Notes: a model not told the origin generated them from the sequence alone. 64,000 nt of DNA from Gammaproteobacteria bacterium (GCA_029880855.1 JAOUNS010000002.1:124001-188000), one strand, 5' to 3'; positions 20,786 through 31,232 are shown, counted from the stretch's first letter. Numbers and translations are program-made.

Positions 20786-20906
20786 GCCACATAGTGGCGG
20801 GCGAAAAAGTTACATTGAATAAACACATGCCCCATGCCACGTAGTGGCAGGCGGAACATAACAACTTTGAATTAAACAATCAAAACGGTCATAGCCACGC
20901 AGTGAC
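20786..20906. repeat. three spaced 13-bp palindromes GCCAC-N3-GTGGC
   Basis: Copies are at 20786-20798 (spacer ATA), 20836-20848 (GTA) and 20894-20906 (GCA, one mismatch in the right arm). Start-to-start distances are 50 and 58 bases. Each is followed by a similar tail (GGGCG, AGGCG, AGACA). Confidence 0.6.
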
Positions 20907-20975
20907 AGACAAAGAGAATATTACAGAAACAACACTCACATACAGTCGGGTAACCCCGACACAAAAACACAAATA

Positions 20976-21194
20976 TCACCCCACCGCCAGCTTCATCACC
21001 AACATCACCACACCAAGAATCGTACCAATAAAAATCGCTACGCCGATCAAACCCAGGATGATGTATTGGGAGGGTTTGCCATGTTTAAAATCACGTTCGT
21101 AGTTTTTACTGCTTTGCACACCAAACAACGCAGCCATGACGCTTTGCGCGACTTGCCATAACGAAGGTGTCTGTTTATTTTGCTCTTCACTCAT
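20976..21194 (-). CDS. DUF2970 small membrane protein
   Basis: A 72-residue protein with a short polar N-terminus (SLWQVAQSVMAALFGVQS), a basic stretch (NYERDFKHGKPSQYI) and one membrane segment at about residues 46-70. The W.VA.SV..A.FGVQS pattern and the length match DUF2970. GGCGGAAAA precedes ATG 21194. The function of the family is unknown; it is a single-pass inner membrane protein. Confidence 0.8.
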   Translation of the reverse strand: MSEEQNKQTPSLWQVAQSVMAALFGVQSSKNYERDFKHGKPSQYIILGLIGVAIFIGTILGVVMLVMKLAVG

Positions 21195-21236
21195 TTTTCC
21201 GCCTCATTCGTTCTGAGCGCTGATCATACCCTGCTT

Positions 21237-22589
21237 TCAGACACTTTTCCCATTCATCTGTCGATACAGGCTTATCGCCATCCAGGCCATTAATGCCACA
21301 CCCAGCAGCATAATCACCCATACCAGCCAGGTTTGCCATGCGATAGGTTTGGGGGCCTGTTGCAGTTTGCCGGCACCGCCCAGATCGATCTTTTCTCCCA
21401 GCCCCGCCGCTTGAATCACCGTTTGATCCTTGACCAGTTTATTCATCAGATCATACATGGCGAAATCGGCACGATTCACCTCTACCGAGCCAAAGGCCAT
21501 GATATAAGGTCCATCGCCCTGGGCGACAAAGTTTAATTGATACGGTAACCAACCCAGGTTCAGGTGTGGTATCTGTCCGGTCCCCAGACGCGCATCACCT
21601 GTGAGTTCAAGTTGCCAGTGACGATCCGTTACCAACGGTAGTGTGATATCACTGCTTTGCAGCGTCTGGCCGTTCATATTCAGATCAAAGACCAACCCGC
21701 GATATCTTTCCCGCCACGGGCTTTTCTCATCGTGGCGTGAGCGCAGGATGATATTCGCCACCGTATTGTTTTCCGGCATGATCAGTCGCAGCCGATCCAC
21801 CGGCCACCAGGCACCGGTTTGAAAATGATAAACCTTGTGATTTTCCTGATGCTCGCCACTCACCTTGTACCATTGTCGTTGCATATCGATCCGACTGGTG
21901 CTGGACAGGGCATCCACGTTACGCAACGTCAAAGCATGTGATTTATCCAGCCGGCTCAACCGATAATATTTGGCCTTGTGTTGTGGCAGACGGATCTCCT
22001 TTTGTAACAGTCTCTGCCCGGCGTAATCCAGTGCAGCCAGGGTGGCGGAGCCAACCAGTGTTTGCCAGTGTTGCAAGTCATCACTGCTCTCCACCTTGAT
22101 TCGGTATAACAGATTGGCCTCCCAATTCACCGCCCAATCTATTTCCAGGACAGCAGGCGGTTGCGCCAATTGACTGGCATCGATCAAATAGGCGGTAACG
22201 ACCTTGTCGGTTTGTTTGATATTCCGAATATTGACAATTGCGCCCCGGGAGTTGGTCTCAACCTTGATCTGTTTAATATGGCTGTCAAAGGAACCATATA
22301 GCGGAAAAAAGCCCAACCGATGGCGAGCCGATTCCTTGATCGTGGTACTGACATGCCGAATTTGATACGGCACCGGTACCTGTTGCCGGTTAAAGACGCG
22401 CAGGTCCGCCAGATTATGATAGATCGCTGTGCGATACACATCGGACGGCAAATCCAGCTGATACACGGCATGGTTCCCATCGATATTGATCCGGTATCCG
22501 GCTGAAAAACTTTCCGGTTTTAATTCCGTTGTCTCAGCCGGCGTCAGACCACTGATCAGGCAGAGCAATAAACCACTGAATATTTTCAT
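21237..22589 (-). CDS. DUF3999 family exported protein
   Basis: A 450-residue protein with an N-terminal signal peptide (about 1-18, ending near TPA), a large periplasmic beta-rich region with YRINIDGNHAVYQLDLP near the start, and one C-terminal membrane segment (WLVWVIMLLGVALMAWMAI) before a short basic tail. This is the DUF3999 layout. Its ATG overlaps the stop of the DUF2339 gene by four bases, and the two families are regularly paired, so they probably form one envelope complex of unknown function. Confidence 0.85.
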   Translation of the reverse strand: MKIFSGLLLCLISGLTPAETTELKPESFSAGYRINIDGNHAVYQLDLPSDVYRTAIYHNLADLRVFNRQQVPVPYQIRHVSTTIKESARHRLGFFPLYGSFDSHIKQIKVETNSRGAIVNIRNIKQTDKVVTAYLIDASQLAQPPAVLEIDWAVNWEANLLYRIKVESSDDLQHWQTLVGSATLAALDYAGQRLLQKEIRLPQHKAKYYRLSRLDKSHALTLRNVDALSSTSRIDMQRQWYKVSGEHQENHKVYHFQTGAWWPVDRLRLIMPENNTVANIILRSRHDEKSPWRERYRGLVFDLNMNGQTLQSSDITLPLVTDRHWQLELTGDARLGTGQIPHLNLGWLPYQLNFVAQGDGPYIMAFGSVEVNRADFAMYDLMNKLVKDQTVIQAAGLGEKIDLGGAGKLQQAPKPIAWQTWLVWVIMLLGVALMAWMAISLYRQMNGKSV

Positions 22590-25345
22590 GCAGCATCCTC
22601 CTTATGCGGTGGCAGGGGTGAGAAGTATCCCATGACCAACATTATCAATCCCACACCGAGGAAAGAGACAACCCGCGCCAGTGTGTTGGTATTGGCCAAA
22701 TCAAACAGGAATAATTTACCGACAACGATCCCCATCAGACTCATCCCGACAATCCAGAGCAGGCGTTGACTGATCCGTGTTGCGGTAATGGTGATGACCA
22801 TGGCCAGGATAGTCCACAGGATAGAGATACCGGCCTGGAAGACCAGTGAATCCAGCATGGCATCCAGATCAAACCTGACCCCGGTCCATTGATGGATCGC
22901 CCGGGCCAGTGATGAGTTCAGGGCAATGAAGGCCAACACTGGCACAATGATGTATGTGGTCCAGGTTGCCGCCCGGGCAAACCGGGTCACATTGTTATGT
23001 ATCCGCCAGCTCCAGAACAACAATAACAACAAGGCAATGACACAACCGATACCAAAGGGATTCAATACCGGAATATAGGGGATCAACACCGTTTCACCGG
23101 CGTAATTGAAACTGCCGAGTAATATCCAGCCGGCGAACCACAGCATGACCGGCCCCAGCCCCCACAATAAACCGGTCTGCATGGAGACACCCAGATAATC
23201 ATATCCCGCTTGTGTCTGGCGCAACACCTGCCAACTGAGTAACGCCAGAATCATCAACTCAACCAGCAATGCCCAGGCGTGGCTGGTGCCGGCTTTGTCC
23301 ATCAACCAGCTTGCCTGCCAGGCAAGCAGTATGCACAGCAGCCAGAACAGGAGCAGGTAACCGAGATTGATAAAGACCGGTTTTACCGTTTGCTTGACCC
23401 GCAGTAATATATAGATAGTCGCAGCGAACACCATCGGCCAAACGAGATAGCCAAAATTTTGCACCGGGTGATATCGGTCATGATTAAAGGCATAGGTTGT
23501 CAGGTAGCTGAACGCGGCATAGGGTGCTGTCAACAATGCCGGATAGACCATCGGTGGCCATGCCAACCGACGAAACAATTGATAAAAGATCACACAGCTG
23601 ATACTGATAAAGACCAGATTCAACTTCGTACCGGGTTCATGGCGGGTAAACACATCGATTTCATGCGTTCCGGCAAACCACCACCACACAATACCCCAAC
23701 ACAACAACACGATATCCCAGCCCTGCTCAAAATTTCTTAACTGTGACTTCTGCCGAAACATCAACCACGCACTAAGCAGACCGGCAACGGCGATCATGGC
23801 GGCACCCATGAAGTTGCCGTTCAAAATCAGCAAGTCCGGTTTGGCCAATCCCATGTAACGATTGGCGGCGATCATAAAACTCACACCGGCCCCGAACTGC
23901 AACAACAAACCAAACACTCGCGCCAACATGCGTTGTTGCCGGAGACCAATCCAAACCAAACCGGCACCTTCCAGTGACCAGGCCAGGGTGGTCCAGCTTT
24001 CACTCAGGGTCAGCGGGATAGCCAGACTGCCAAATACCACGCCCATGGCCAGGAAGGATTCCGTCAACACCCGCATCTGGTTTGCCAGACGTCGCCACAG
24101 CCCCATGGCCAGCAGGATATAAAATGCACCGAGCACCAGCGCACTGATCCCGATCCCATATTCAATGTCCCGAACCAGGAGTGACTGCAGACCAAAGCCG
24201 CTCAACGGCACACCAAACACCAGTGTACCGTCTACCAGGCCTTTGAGGTCAGGCGGTTGCCGCAAGGCATAGATCAAGGCAATCGCAGTAAATAACAGGA
24301 TGAAAAAACCCAGGAATAACTGGGTGGAGAGATAGATATCAGGCCGATAGCCTGATTCAGCCCACAAGCTGCCAATCAGCAAGGTAAAACCAAAACCCAA
24401 CAGATTCAGGATACGCCAGGACTTGAACCAGGCAATGGCGAAGATCCCCAGATTCAACAAGGCATAATAACTGAACAACATGACATGGTTGCCGCTGCCT
24501 GTGGAAGCAAGGATCGGTGCCAGAAAACCACCCAGTATTCCCAATACCGCCAGTGACAAGGTATTTTGTAATACCGCCAGCATGGCGCAAAATCCCACCA
24601 GTCCCAGCATCACCACCAGCGCCAACAGCAACGGAATCAGGTGATAAATCTTGGCGGCGATAAACACCGTGATAAACATAATGCCGACGGCCCCGCCCTG
24701 CAATCCCAGCGCATAGACTGTTTTGGTCAATCGCCAGCGCCAGCCCAGCACCAGCATCACCATGGCGCCGAGCATCACACCCAGCAGACGCACCTCGATA
24801 GAGAGAATATTCCGCTCAGCGGCATATTTCAGTAAAAAGGCCACGCCGAAGAACAGGACAATCAAGCCGACTTTCAATACCACATTGCCTTCAGTAAAGA
24901 AGCGCCTGACTTGCGCAACGGCCTGATCAAACAGTTGCCCAAGCCGATCATCACCGGTAGTCGTTGCGGAGGATGGCCGGCTGTTTTGTTGCGCCGGTCC
25001 GGCTTGCCATGCAGTCTGTATCTTTGGTTCGACGACAGGTGCAGGATCGTCCTGCACGACAGGCGGCGGCGCCGGTATCGGCTTCACAACCGGCTCTGCA
25101 GCGGGCGCCGGTTTGACGGTGGCGGCAAGGGATGAAGTCTGTTCGGTTTGTTTATGTTCAAGTGCATCCACTGTCCGGTTCAGTCGTTGCAACATGGCAG
25201 CCAGTTCGTTGACCCGACGCAAGAGATATACCACCACACCCAACAAACAACCGTACCAGAAACCAAAACCGGCGCCGGTATCGTAATTGATCATGAAACC
25301 AAGAATAACGCCGGCAATACCAAAAATAACTATCCAGATCAACAT
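22586..25345 (-). CDS. DUF2339 family polytopic membrane protein
   Basis: A 919-residue inner membrane protein. After a first membrane segment and a short coiled-coil stretch with RLNRTVDALEHKQ comes a Pro/Ala-rich linker (about 75-130) and then more than twenty hydrophobic segments, as in DUF2339. The conserved ERNILSIEVRLLGV loop is present near residue 180. Similar proteins are called transmembrane or surface-related, but no reaction is known. It is translated first, coupled to the DUF3999 gene. Confidence 0.87.
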   Translation of the reverse strand: MLIWIVIFGIAGVILGFMINYDTGAGFGFWYGCLLGVVVYLLRRVNELAAMLQRLNRTVDALEHKQTEQTSSLAATVKPAPAAEPVVKPIPAPPPVVQDDPAPVVEPKIQTAWQAGPAQQNSRPSSATTTGDDRLGQLFDQAVAQVRRFFTEGNVVLKVGLIVLFFGVAFLLKYAAERNILSIEVRLLGVMLGAMVMLVLGWRWRLTKTVYALGLQGGAVGIMFITVFIAAKIYHLIPLLLALVVMLGLVGFCAMLAVLQNTLSLAVLGILGGFLAPILASTGSGNHVMLFSYYALLNLGIFAIAWFKSWRILNLLGFGFTLLIGSLWAESGYRPDIYLSTQLFLGFFILLFTAIALIYALRQPPDLKGLVDGTLVFGVPLSGFGLQSLLVRDIEYGIGISALVLGAFYILLAMGLWRRLANQMRVLTESFLAMGVVFGSLAIPLTLSESWTTLAWSLEGAGLVWIGLRQQRMLARVFGLLLQFGAGVSFMIAANRYMGLAKPDLLILNGNFMGAAMIAVAGLLSAWLMFRQKSQLRNFEQGWDIVLLCWGIVWWWFAGTHEIDVFTRHEPGTKLNLVFISISCVIFYQLFRRLAWPPMVYPALLTAPYAAFSYLTTYAFNHDRYHPVQNFGYLVWPMVFAATIYILLRVKQTVKPVFINLGYLLLFWLLCILLAWQASWLMDKAGTSHAWALLVELMILALLSWQVLRQTQAGYDYLGVSMQTGLLWGLGPVMLWFAGWILLGSFNYAGETVLIPYIPVLNPFGIGCVIALLLLLFWSWRIHNNVTRFARAATWTTYIIVPVLAFIALNSSLARAIHQWTGVRFDLDAMLDSLVFQAGISILWTILAMVITITATRISQRLLWIVGMSLMGIVVGKLFLFDLANTNTLARVVSFLGVGLIMLVMGYFSPLPPHKEDAA

Positions 25346-25366
25346 ACCTAGTCCCTGTTTGCTTGT

Positions 25367-26599
25367 TTATTGCAGGACACGACGGGTTTCAAAAATACCG
25401 GCCGCGAAACGCTTGCCCTTGCTGCGCAAACTGCGCTTTAACACAAAGTCATACAACATTGGATTATACTTGCGCAGTTCCACCAGCACGGCCACATGGC
25501 GCTTGTCCAGTAATCCCATATCGGCGATGGACTTGGCGGAAAACATCGGCATCACACCGGGCAAGGGATAATCCGAACCATTTAACAACCGGCTGTGCCA
25601 CTCTTCCCGTTGCAACAGTTCCTCAATGTGCGGCCCGACACGGTTTAATTGCAGGATGGCCGAGACGTCACCATACAACAGTTTTTCATACCTTGGTTCA
25701 TCGAGCATGCGGGTAAACAGGCGGTAATTTTCCACCTCACCCTTGTTCGGATGATCGATATCAGGATTCGTCCCTTTGGTGGCACAATGAGCGACAATCA
25801 CCTTCACACCGTGATCCAGCGCGCGTCGCAATAACTGTGGGTTACCGAAAGACTGAGAATCCACACCGGCCACGGCATGTTCATCACCGGCATGGGTTAA
25901 TAAAGGGATATTGTGCTTGACCAGCGCGGCATAAAATCGATCACAGGCCGAGGATGCCGGATCAATATTCATCACCGGCGGCAACCATTTAACCGCTTTC
26001 GCACCATGCACCACCGCCCACTCCAGTGCTTCCACACAATCCTCCCGATAGGGATGGATCGAGGCGGCCCATTCAAAACGTTGCGGATAACGCTGCACCA
26101 CGGCAGCGGCATACTTATCGGGGATGGCAAAGGCAGAGCGTTGGCGTTCCGGTTGACCGTTTTGATCATGACGCATATCGAACGCCAGCAACATGAACTT
26201 TGCCCCTTTGGAGAAGGTTTTATTCATGGACAACAGTTGTTCCACATACTGTCTGTCCACACCTTCCTCTTCTTCACGGATACAGGAGGCATTCAGGTAA
26301 AATTGCAGTCGCACATATTGCGTGAGTTCCAGCGGGTCCTGCATCAAGGGATTGAGCCAGATACCCGAGTCGGAATCACCGGTCCCGACCAGGTGGGTAT
26401 GGCAGTCTATATATAAGGAAGGGTCAACCCCTTCCCAGGCGGCGCGCACCAAATCATGTTCCAGCAAGCGGGACGGGATGGCATCAGCCACACAGGGATT
26501 CCAGACGCCTTCGTTGGGCCAGTAACTGATCCCCACTCCGGCCAGACCGCTGGTGACACCTCCCAGCGCAAGCAGTTTCAAAACAGTACGTCTTTCCAT
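25367..26599 (-). CDS. exported amidohydrolase-type TIM-barrel hydrolase
   Basis: A 410-residue protein with a twin-arginine-like N-terminus (MERRTVLKLLALGGV) and then a hydrophobic stretch. The body has the metal-dependent amidohydrolase pattern: His67 and His69 in DCHTHL, a His in LLTHAGDEHAV, HCATKGT and the Asp in NGSDYPLPG. The substrate is unknown. ATG 26599 was chosen over an in-frame TTG two codons upstream. It lies 22 bases after the DUF2339 start on the same strand and 24 bases after the MFS gene stop, so a common transcript is possible. Confidence 0.82.
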   Translation of the reverse strand: MERRTVLKLLALGGVTSGLAGVGISYWPNEGVWNPCVADAIPSRLLEHDLVRAAWEGVDPSLYIDCHTHLVGTGDSDSGIWLNPLMQDPLELTQYVRLQFYLNASCIREEEEGVDRQYVEQLLSMNKTFSKGAKFMLLAFDMRHDQNGQPERQRSAFAIPDKYAAAVVQRYPQRFEWAASIHPYREDCVEALEWAVVHGAKAVKWLPPVMNIDPASSACDRFYAALVKHNIPLLTHAGDEHAVAGVDSQSFGNPQLLRRALDHGVKVIVAHCATKGTNPDIDHPNKGEVENYRLFTRMLDEPRYEKLLYGDVSAILQLNRVGPHIEELLQREEWHSRLLNGSDYPLPGVMPMFSAKSIADMGLLDKRHVAVLVELRKYNPMLYDFVLKRSLRSKGKRFAAGIFETRRVLQ

Positions 26600-26629
26600 T
26601 ACCAACTTCTTCTTTATATATACAATGAA

Positions 26630-27904
26630 TTATTCCAGTTCTCTGGCCATACGCTTGCCCTGCTCTTCATCCACGAAGTACAACAGGCAGGCGCCGCCGA
26701 TGAACAACACAATGACCGACAGGATCGAAACCCGGATATCATTGGTCAGCAGGCCGGTTACACCCATCAATAACGGTCCCAGCACGGCGGCAAACTTGCC
26801 CAGCATGTTATAGAACCCAAAAAATTCCGCCGTTTTATTCGCCGGGATGATGCGCGCATAGAATGATCGACTCAGTGACTGAACACCGCCCTGAACCAGA
26901 CCGACCACGATGGCCAGACCATAAAATTCGGACACCTTCTCCATGCGGAAGGCCCAGATGGTGACACCGATATAGACGGCAATAGCGATAAGAATACCCC
27001 GCTTGGCGCCAAACCGTTCACCGATGAAACCAAAGGCGATGGCGGCCGGAAAACCGACAAACTGGGTAATCAAAATCGCCTTGATGAGATCGGTATTGTC
27101 AAAACCCAATGACTTGCCATAAATACCCGCCATGCGCACAATGGTATCCACACCATCGATATACAGCCAATAGGCGGCCAGGAAGAGCATCACCACCTTG
27201 AGTTTGCGAATCTCACGAAAGGTATTCGCCAACTGACTCAGCCCATTACGCAGTGCAGCACCTGCTGATATTTTCTGTTTTGAATTGCGTTCCTTAACGA
27301 ACATGAGCAAGGGTAATGTAAAGACACCCCACCAGACAGCCACACTGATAAAACCGGCCTTGATTGCCTGGGTTTGATTGCTGAAACCGAATTTTTCCGG
27401 CGACATGAACATTAAAACATCCAGCACCATCACCAGGCCGCCGCCCAGATAGCCCAGCGAATAGCCCAGTGCGGAAACAAAATCGTAGCGATCCGAAGGC
27501 GCAACAAGCACGATCATGGAATCGTAAAAGATGTTTGCTCCCATAAATCCGACAGAGCCCAGGATAAACAGTGTCAGGCCAAACACCCATTCACCCTGAT
27601 TGGCAAAGAAAAGTGCAAATGTACTGAGGATGCCCAACACCGCAAACACTGCCAGGAATTTTTTTCTGTTGCCGCCGGCATCGGCTATTGCACCAAGTAC
27701 CGGCGCCAGCAAGACGATAACAATACTTGAGAATGAATTGGCCAGTCCCCACCAAAAATTACCGGTGGTGGTATCCAGTCCTGCACTCAGGCTGTCTTTA
27801 AAATACACCGGAAAGATCGCGGTCAGCATGACTACGGCAAAAGCGGAATTCCCCCAGTCATAAAGCGCCCAGGAGATAATTTCCTTATTGAGTCGTTTTT
27901 GCAT
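26630..27904 (-). CDS. MFS transporter, UMF1 type
   Basis: A 424-residue, 12-segment major facilitator protein. The start KEIISWALYDWGNSAFA is the mark of the UMF1 (ATG22-like) subfamily, and the inter-domain loop is basic. Such proteins move small organic solutes, amino acids in the yeast relative; the substrate here cannot be told. A Shine-Dalgarno AAGGGTGG precedes ATG 27904. It may export or import a substrate or product of the adjacent exported hydrolase, which is inference from position. Confidence 0.9.
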   Translation of the reverse strand: MQKRLNKEIISWALYDWGNSAFAVVMLTAIFPVYFKDSLSAGLDTTTGNFWWGLANSFSSIVIVLLAPVLGAIADAGGNRKKFLAVFAVLGILSTFALFFANQGEWVFGLTLFILGSVGFMGANIFYDSMIVLVAPSDRYDFVSALGYSLGYLGGGLVMVLDVLMFMSPEKFGFSNQTQAIKAGFISVAVWWGVFTLPLLMFVKERNSKQKISAGAALRNGLSQLANTFREIRKLKVVMLFLAAYWLYIDGVDTIVRMAGIYGKSLGFDNTDLIKAILITQFVGFPAAIAFGFIGERFGAKRGILIAIAVYIGVTIWAFRMEKVSEFYGLAIVVGLVQGGVQSLSRSFYARIIPANKTAEFFGFYNMLGKFAAVLGPLLMGVTGLLTNDIRVSILSVIVLFIGGACLLYFVDEEQGKRMARELE

Positions 27905-28046
27905 AAACCACCCTTATTTTCATTATATTGTGGGGCTGCCCGTCGCGCAGCTTAACACCCATACCGGACCTGCTCAATGCAACCACCCCGGTCGACAACG
28001 GATAACCGTTCAGTACCGGCATTCAGTACCTGCCGTGTTGTGCCAT

Positions 28047-29447
28047 TCAGGCCGGTTGGATGCTTTGCGCATAGCGAAACCGATTACCCGGATCATATTT
28101 GCGCTTGATCTGTTGCAAACGGGCAAGATTTTTCTCGCCGTAATAGGCATGCGCCCAATCCGGGAACCAGCTGTCCGGATAATTGGCATAATGGGCGCGT
28201 ACCCCGCCGTGCCATAGTGTGGACTGAATATGTTGTACCGCCTGTATAGCCGTATCGGCCTGTTCCGGTTTGTTCCAGTAACTTTGCACTTCTGCGAGAT
28301 AGTTGGCGTTACGATGTGCATAAGCGGTAGCCGTTACATCCCGGCGTTTGATTGCCCCGCCCAGCGTATTGACCTGAAAGATCACTGAGCGGGTGTTGAT
28401 CACCTTGTTAATCACTTCCGGCATCATCGGTTTGATATCGGCATAACCTTCATAAAATCCCGCCGAGGCATTTTTGAAATAAAGGGGAGTTAAAATCCCG
28501 TAATAACGTTTGACCTCTTTGGTTAATTCAACCCGCTTGTCGCTATAACGTTTATCGGTCAGTTTCTCCAGTTCCGACAGCAAACCTTGCACAACTGCGT
28601 CCGGTGTAACAGCGGTATTGGTTACCAACAGGGTCAGGGTGCGATGATTCAGGACAAAAGCGGCAAAACAACTATCCGGCAGACGACGGCTGATATCAAA
28701 CCAGTGTTCCATCAACGTGATCGCACGCGCCGCATCCAGTTTGTAGGCCTTGAAGACATGTCGCCAGAGATGTGTGGGGGCTGCAACGGTATCAAACTCC
28801 AGCCGGGTGACAACACCGAAATGACCGTTACCACCACCCTGACAGGCCCAGAACAGATCAGAACCGGCTTCCACCTCATGCACCTTGCCCTGTGCATCCA
28901 CCAGACGTGCCCGTTTCAGGTAATCACAGGTCAGGCCGTATTCGCGGGCGAAAATTCCGTAACCACCGCCCAGTGTCAGGCCGGCTATCCCGACCATACC
29001 GCAGGAGCCGGTGGGCAAGAGCCTGCCTTTGGGCACGAGATCTTCATAGAGTTGCATCAGGCGGGTTGCCGGATCGGTTACCAAACGACCATCGGTCGAT
29101 AGTTGATGGCTGTTCATATTGGTCAGGTCGATCACCAGACTGTCAGGCACAACAGAATAGCCCTCGAAGCTGTGACCGCCGCTTTTTATGGAAACAGGCA
29201 AGCCCCGTTTATCCGCCTCGGCCAGCCCCTTGATGACGCCCTGTTCGTTAAAACAGACAGCGATAAGGCGGGGTTTGTGATCGATATTTTTATTGAACAG
29301 GGCACGGTAGGCATTGTAATCAGCATGCGGTGCTTCGATAAATAACACATCCTGATCCGATTTGGCCTGTGCGGCAAGTACAAACCCCGGCCATGCAGCC
29401 AGGGCGCTTGTTTGTAACAGCGTCTTGCAAAACTCCCGTCTATCCAT
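28047..29447 (-). CDS. Tat-exported FAD-linked oxidase (BBE-like)
   Basis: A 466-residue oxidoreductase of the p-cresol methylhydroxylase/berberine bridge enzyme fold. The N-terminus MDRREFCKTLL with a following hydrophobic stretch is a twin-arginine signal. His92 in SGGHSFEG and Cys149 in GSCGMVGIAGLTLGGGYG align with the two residues that bind FAD covalently in bicovalent enzymes. The C-terminus (YYGEKNLARLQQIKRKYDP) is the BBE domain. ATG 29447 follows a GGCGGGTGG stretch and is preferred because it starts the Tat motif; a non-ATG start 23 codons upstream would bury it. Likely oxidises sugars or alcohols in the periplasm. Confidence 0.88.
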   Translation of the reverse strand: MDRREFCKTLLQTSALAAWPGFVLAAQAKSDQDVLFIEAPHADYNAYRALFNKNIDHKPRLIAVCFNEQGVIKGLAEADKRGLPVSIKSGGHSFEGYSVVPDSLVIDLTNMNSHQLSTDGRLVTDPATRLMQLYEDLVPKGRLLPTGSCGMVGIAGLTLGGGYGIFAREYGLTCDYLKRARLVDAQGKVHEVEAGSDLFWACQGGGNGHFGVVTRLEFDTVAAPTHLWRHVFKAYKLDAARAITLMEHWFDISRRLPDSCFAAFVLNHRTLTLLVTNTAVTPDAVVQGLLSELEKLTDKRYSDKRVELTKEVKRYYGILTPLYFKNASAGFYEGYADIKPMMPEVINKVINTRSVIFQVNTLGGAIKRRDVTATAYAHRNANYLAEVQSYWNKPEQADTAIQAVQHIQSTLWHGGVRAHYANYPDSWFPDWAHAYYGEKNLARLQQIKRKYDPGNRFRYAQSIQPA

Positions 29448-29530
29448 TGCCACCCGCCTTTTTATTGTTTGGAATTTGAATGGATTGAGTATCGTCCAAA
29501 CAAACCCGGCAGGCAAATCAGGATGACGCT

Positions 29531-31111
29531 TTAATGTTCCCGCGTTGCATGGAAGACTACATCCGGCCAGCGTTCCTGGGTCAGTTCCAGATTGACCCGG
29601 GTCGGCGCCAGATAACTCAGGCTGCCGCCCGCGTCCAGCGCCAGATTATCTTCCGCCTTGCGGCGAAACTCGTTGAGTTTCTTCTCATCCCCACAGGTCA
29701 CCCAGCGGGCGGTATTGACATTCACCGCTTCAAAGCCGCATTCCACACCATATTCCGCCTGTAAACGATGAGCGACCACATCGAACTGCAACACGCCCAC
29801 AGCACCGACGATCACATCATTACCCATCAGCGGTCTAAATACCTGGGTGGCCCCTTCTTCACTGAGTTGGTCCAGCCCCTTTTGCAGGGCCTTCATTTTC
29901 ATGGGGTCCTTGAGACGTACACGGCGGAACAGTTCCGGGGCAAAGTTGGGAATACCGGTAAACTTCAGATTTTCACCCTGGGTAAAGGTATCCCCGATGC
30001 GGATCGTACCGTGATTGTGTAAACCGATAATGTCACCGGGATAGGCCGTCTCCACATGTTCACGCTCGCTGGCCATAAAGGTCAGGGCATTGCTGATTTT
30101 GACCTCTTTACCAATCCGCACCTGATGCATTTTCATGCCCCGCTCATACTTGCCGGAACAAACACGCAGGAAGGCGATCCGATCCCGATGTTGCGGGTCC
30201 ATATTCGCCTGAATCTTGAAGACAAAACCGGTGAACTTTTCCTCTTCCGGAGAAACCTGACGCAGGTCAGTCTCGCGGGATAAGGGGGACGGGGCAACCG
30301 ATGCAAAGTAATCCAGTAATTCATTCACACCAAAGTTATTGATGGCGGAGCCGAAAAAGACCGGGGTCTGCCGCCCTTCCAGAAAGGCCTGCACTTCGAA
30401 CTCATGGCTGGCCCCTTTGACCAGTTCAATCTCTTCACGCAATTCAGCAGCCAGTGTGCCGAACAACTGATCCAGACGCGGGTTATCCAGTCCTTCGATG
30501 ATCTCACCGCTCTGGATCTTGCCGCCGTGGGTCGAACTGAACAGGTGCACCTGGTTCAGGTAGATATGAAACACGCCTTTGAAGTTCTTGCCCATGCCGA
30601 TCGGCCAGGTGATCGGGGCACACTGGATGTTAAGGATATTTTCCACTTCATCCAGCAACTCCACCGGGTCACGTCCCTCACGGTCCAGCTTATTAACAAA
30701 GGTCAGGATGGGAGTACTGCGCAAACGGCAGACGTCCATCAATTTAATGGTGCGGTCTTCCACGCCCTTGGCGCTGTCGATCACCATCAAGGCGGAGTCC
30801 ACCGCCGTCAGGGTCCGGTAGGTATCTTCCGAGAAGTCTTCGTGACCGGGTGTATCCAGCAGGTTGATGATGCAATCCTTGTAGGGGAACTGCATGACAG
30901 CAGATGTCACCGAAATACCGCGTTGCTTTTCCAGTTCCATCCAGTCCGAGGTGGCGTGTCGGGCTGCCTTGCGACCTTTCACTGTGCCGGCCAGCTGAAT
31001 AGCGCCGCCGAACAACAACAGCTTTTCGGTCAAGGTGGTCTTACCGGCATCGGGATGCGAAATAATGGCAAAGGTGCGTCGCCTGCGCATTTCCGTTAAA
31101 AATGATGACAT
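29531..31111 (-). CDS. prfC: peptide chain release factor 3 (RF3)
   Basis: This 526-residue translational GTPase removes RF1/RF2 from the ribosome after peptide release. The G1 motif SHPDAGKTT lies at about 18-26; the G3 DTPGHEDF and G4 NKLD motifs follow, then the EF-Tu-like domain II and the RF3-specific C-terminal domain. ATG 31111 with AGGGG upstream matches the family start [20 protein letters not shown]; the frame extends further upstream but without family character. It is divergent from a membrane protein gene at 31233. Confidence 0.97.
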   Translation of the reverse strand: MSSFLTEMRRRRTFAIISHPDAGKTTLTEKLLLFGGAIQLAGTVKGRKAARHATSDWMELEKQRGISVTSAVMQFPYKDCIINLLDTPGHEDFSEDTYRTLTAVDSALMVIDSAKGVEDRTIKLMDVCRLRSTPILTFVNKLDREGRDPVELLDEVENILNIQCAPITWPIGMGKNFKGVFHIYLNQVHLFSSTHGGKIQSGEIIEGLDNPRLDQLFGTLAAELREEIELVKGASHEFEVQAFLEGRQTPVFFGSAINNFGVNELLDYFASVAPSPLSRETDLRQVSPEEEKFTGFVFKIQANMDPQHRDRIAFLRVCSGKYERGMKMHQVRIGKEVKISNALTFMASEREHVETAYPGDIIGLHNHGTIRIGDTFTQGENLKFTGIPNFAPELFRRVRLKDPMKMKALQKGLDQLSEEGATQVFRPLMGNDVIVGAVGVLQFDVVAHRLQAEYGVECGFEAVNVNTARWVTCGDEKKLNEFRRKAEDNLALDAGGSLSYLAPTRVNLELTQERWPDVVFHATREH

Positions 31112-31232
31112 AACCCCTGATTTAACCTGTGAGTAAGAAAAAACGTCGTATTGTACAGTAAAATGCCGGCACGTCAGGTCATTTTGGGAAAAATTGCTGC
31201 TAGAATAGCCAAAATTCATTATTCAATCAGCC

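Larger units (their letters stand above)
20225..20975. other. gene-free 750-bp mosaic of palindromic elements
   Basis: This stretch between valS (+) and a DUF2970 gene (-) holds no convincing gene. In order it contains: a degenerate CGCGAAGACGCGAAG repeat (near 20247), a TCACCCT/AGGGTGA hairpin (20288-20306), an unremarkable segment with scattered stops, three strong hairpins (20634-20777) and three spaced GCCAC-N3-GTGGC palindromes (20786-20906). Frames of 70-85 codons run antisense through it, but they translate the hairpins and look like shadows. Confidence 0.7.

Noticed and set aside
20543-20879. Several 70-85 codon minus-strand frames in the gene-free mosaic
   Set aside because: They translate the hairpin and palindrome units; frames overlap each other and none has family character.
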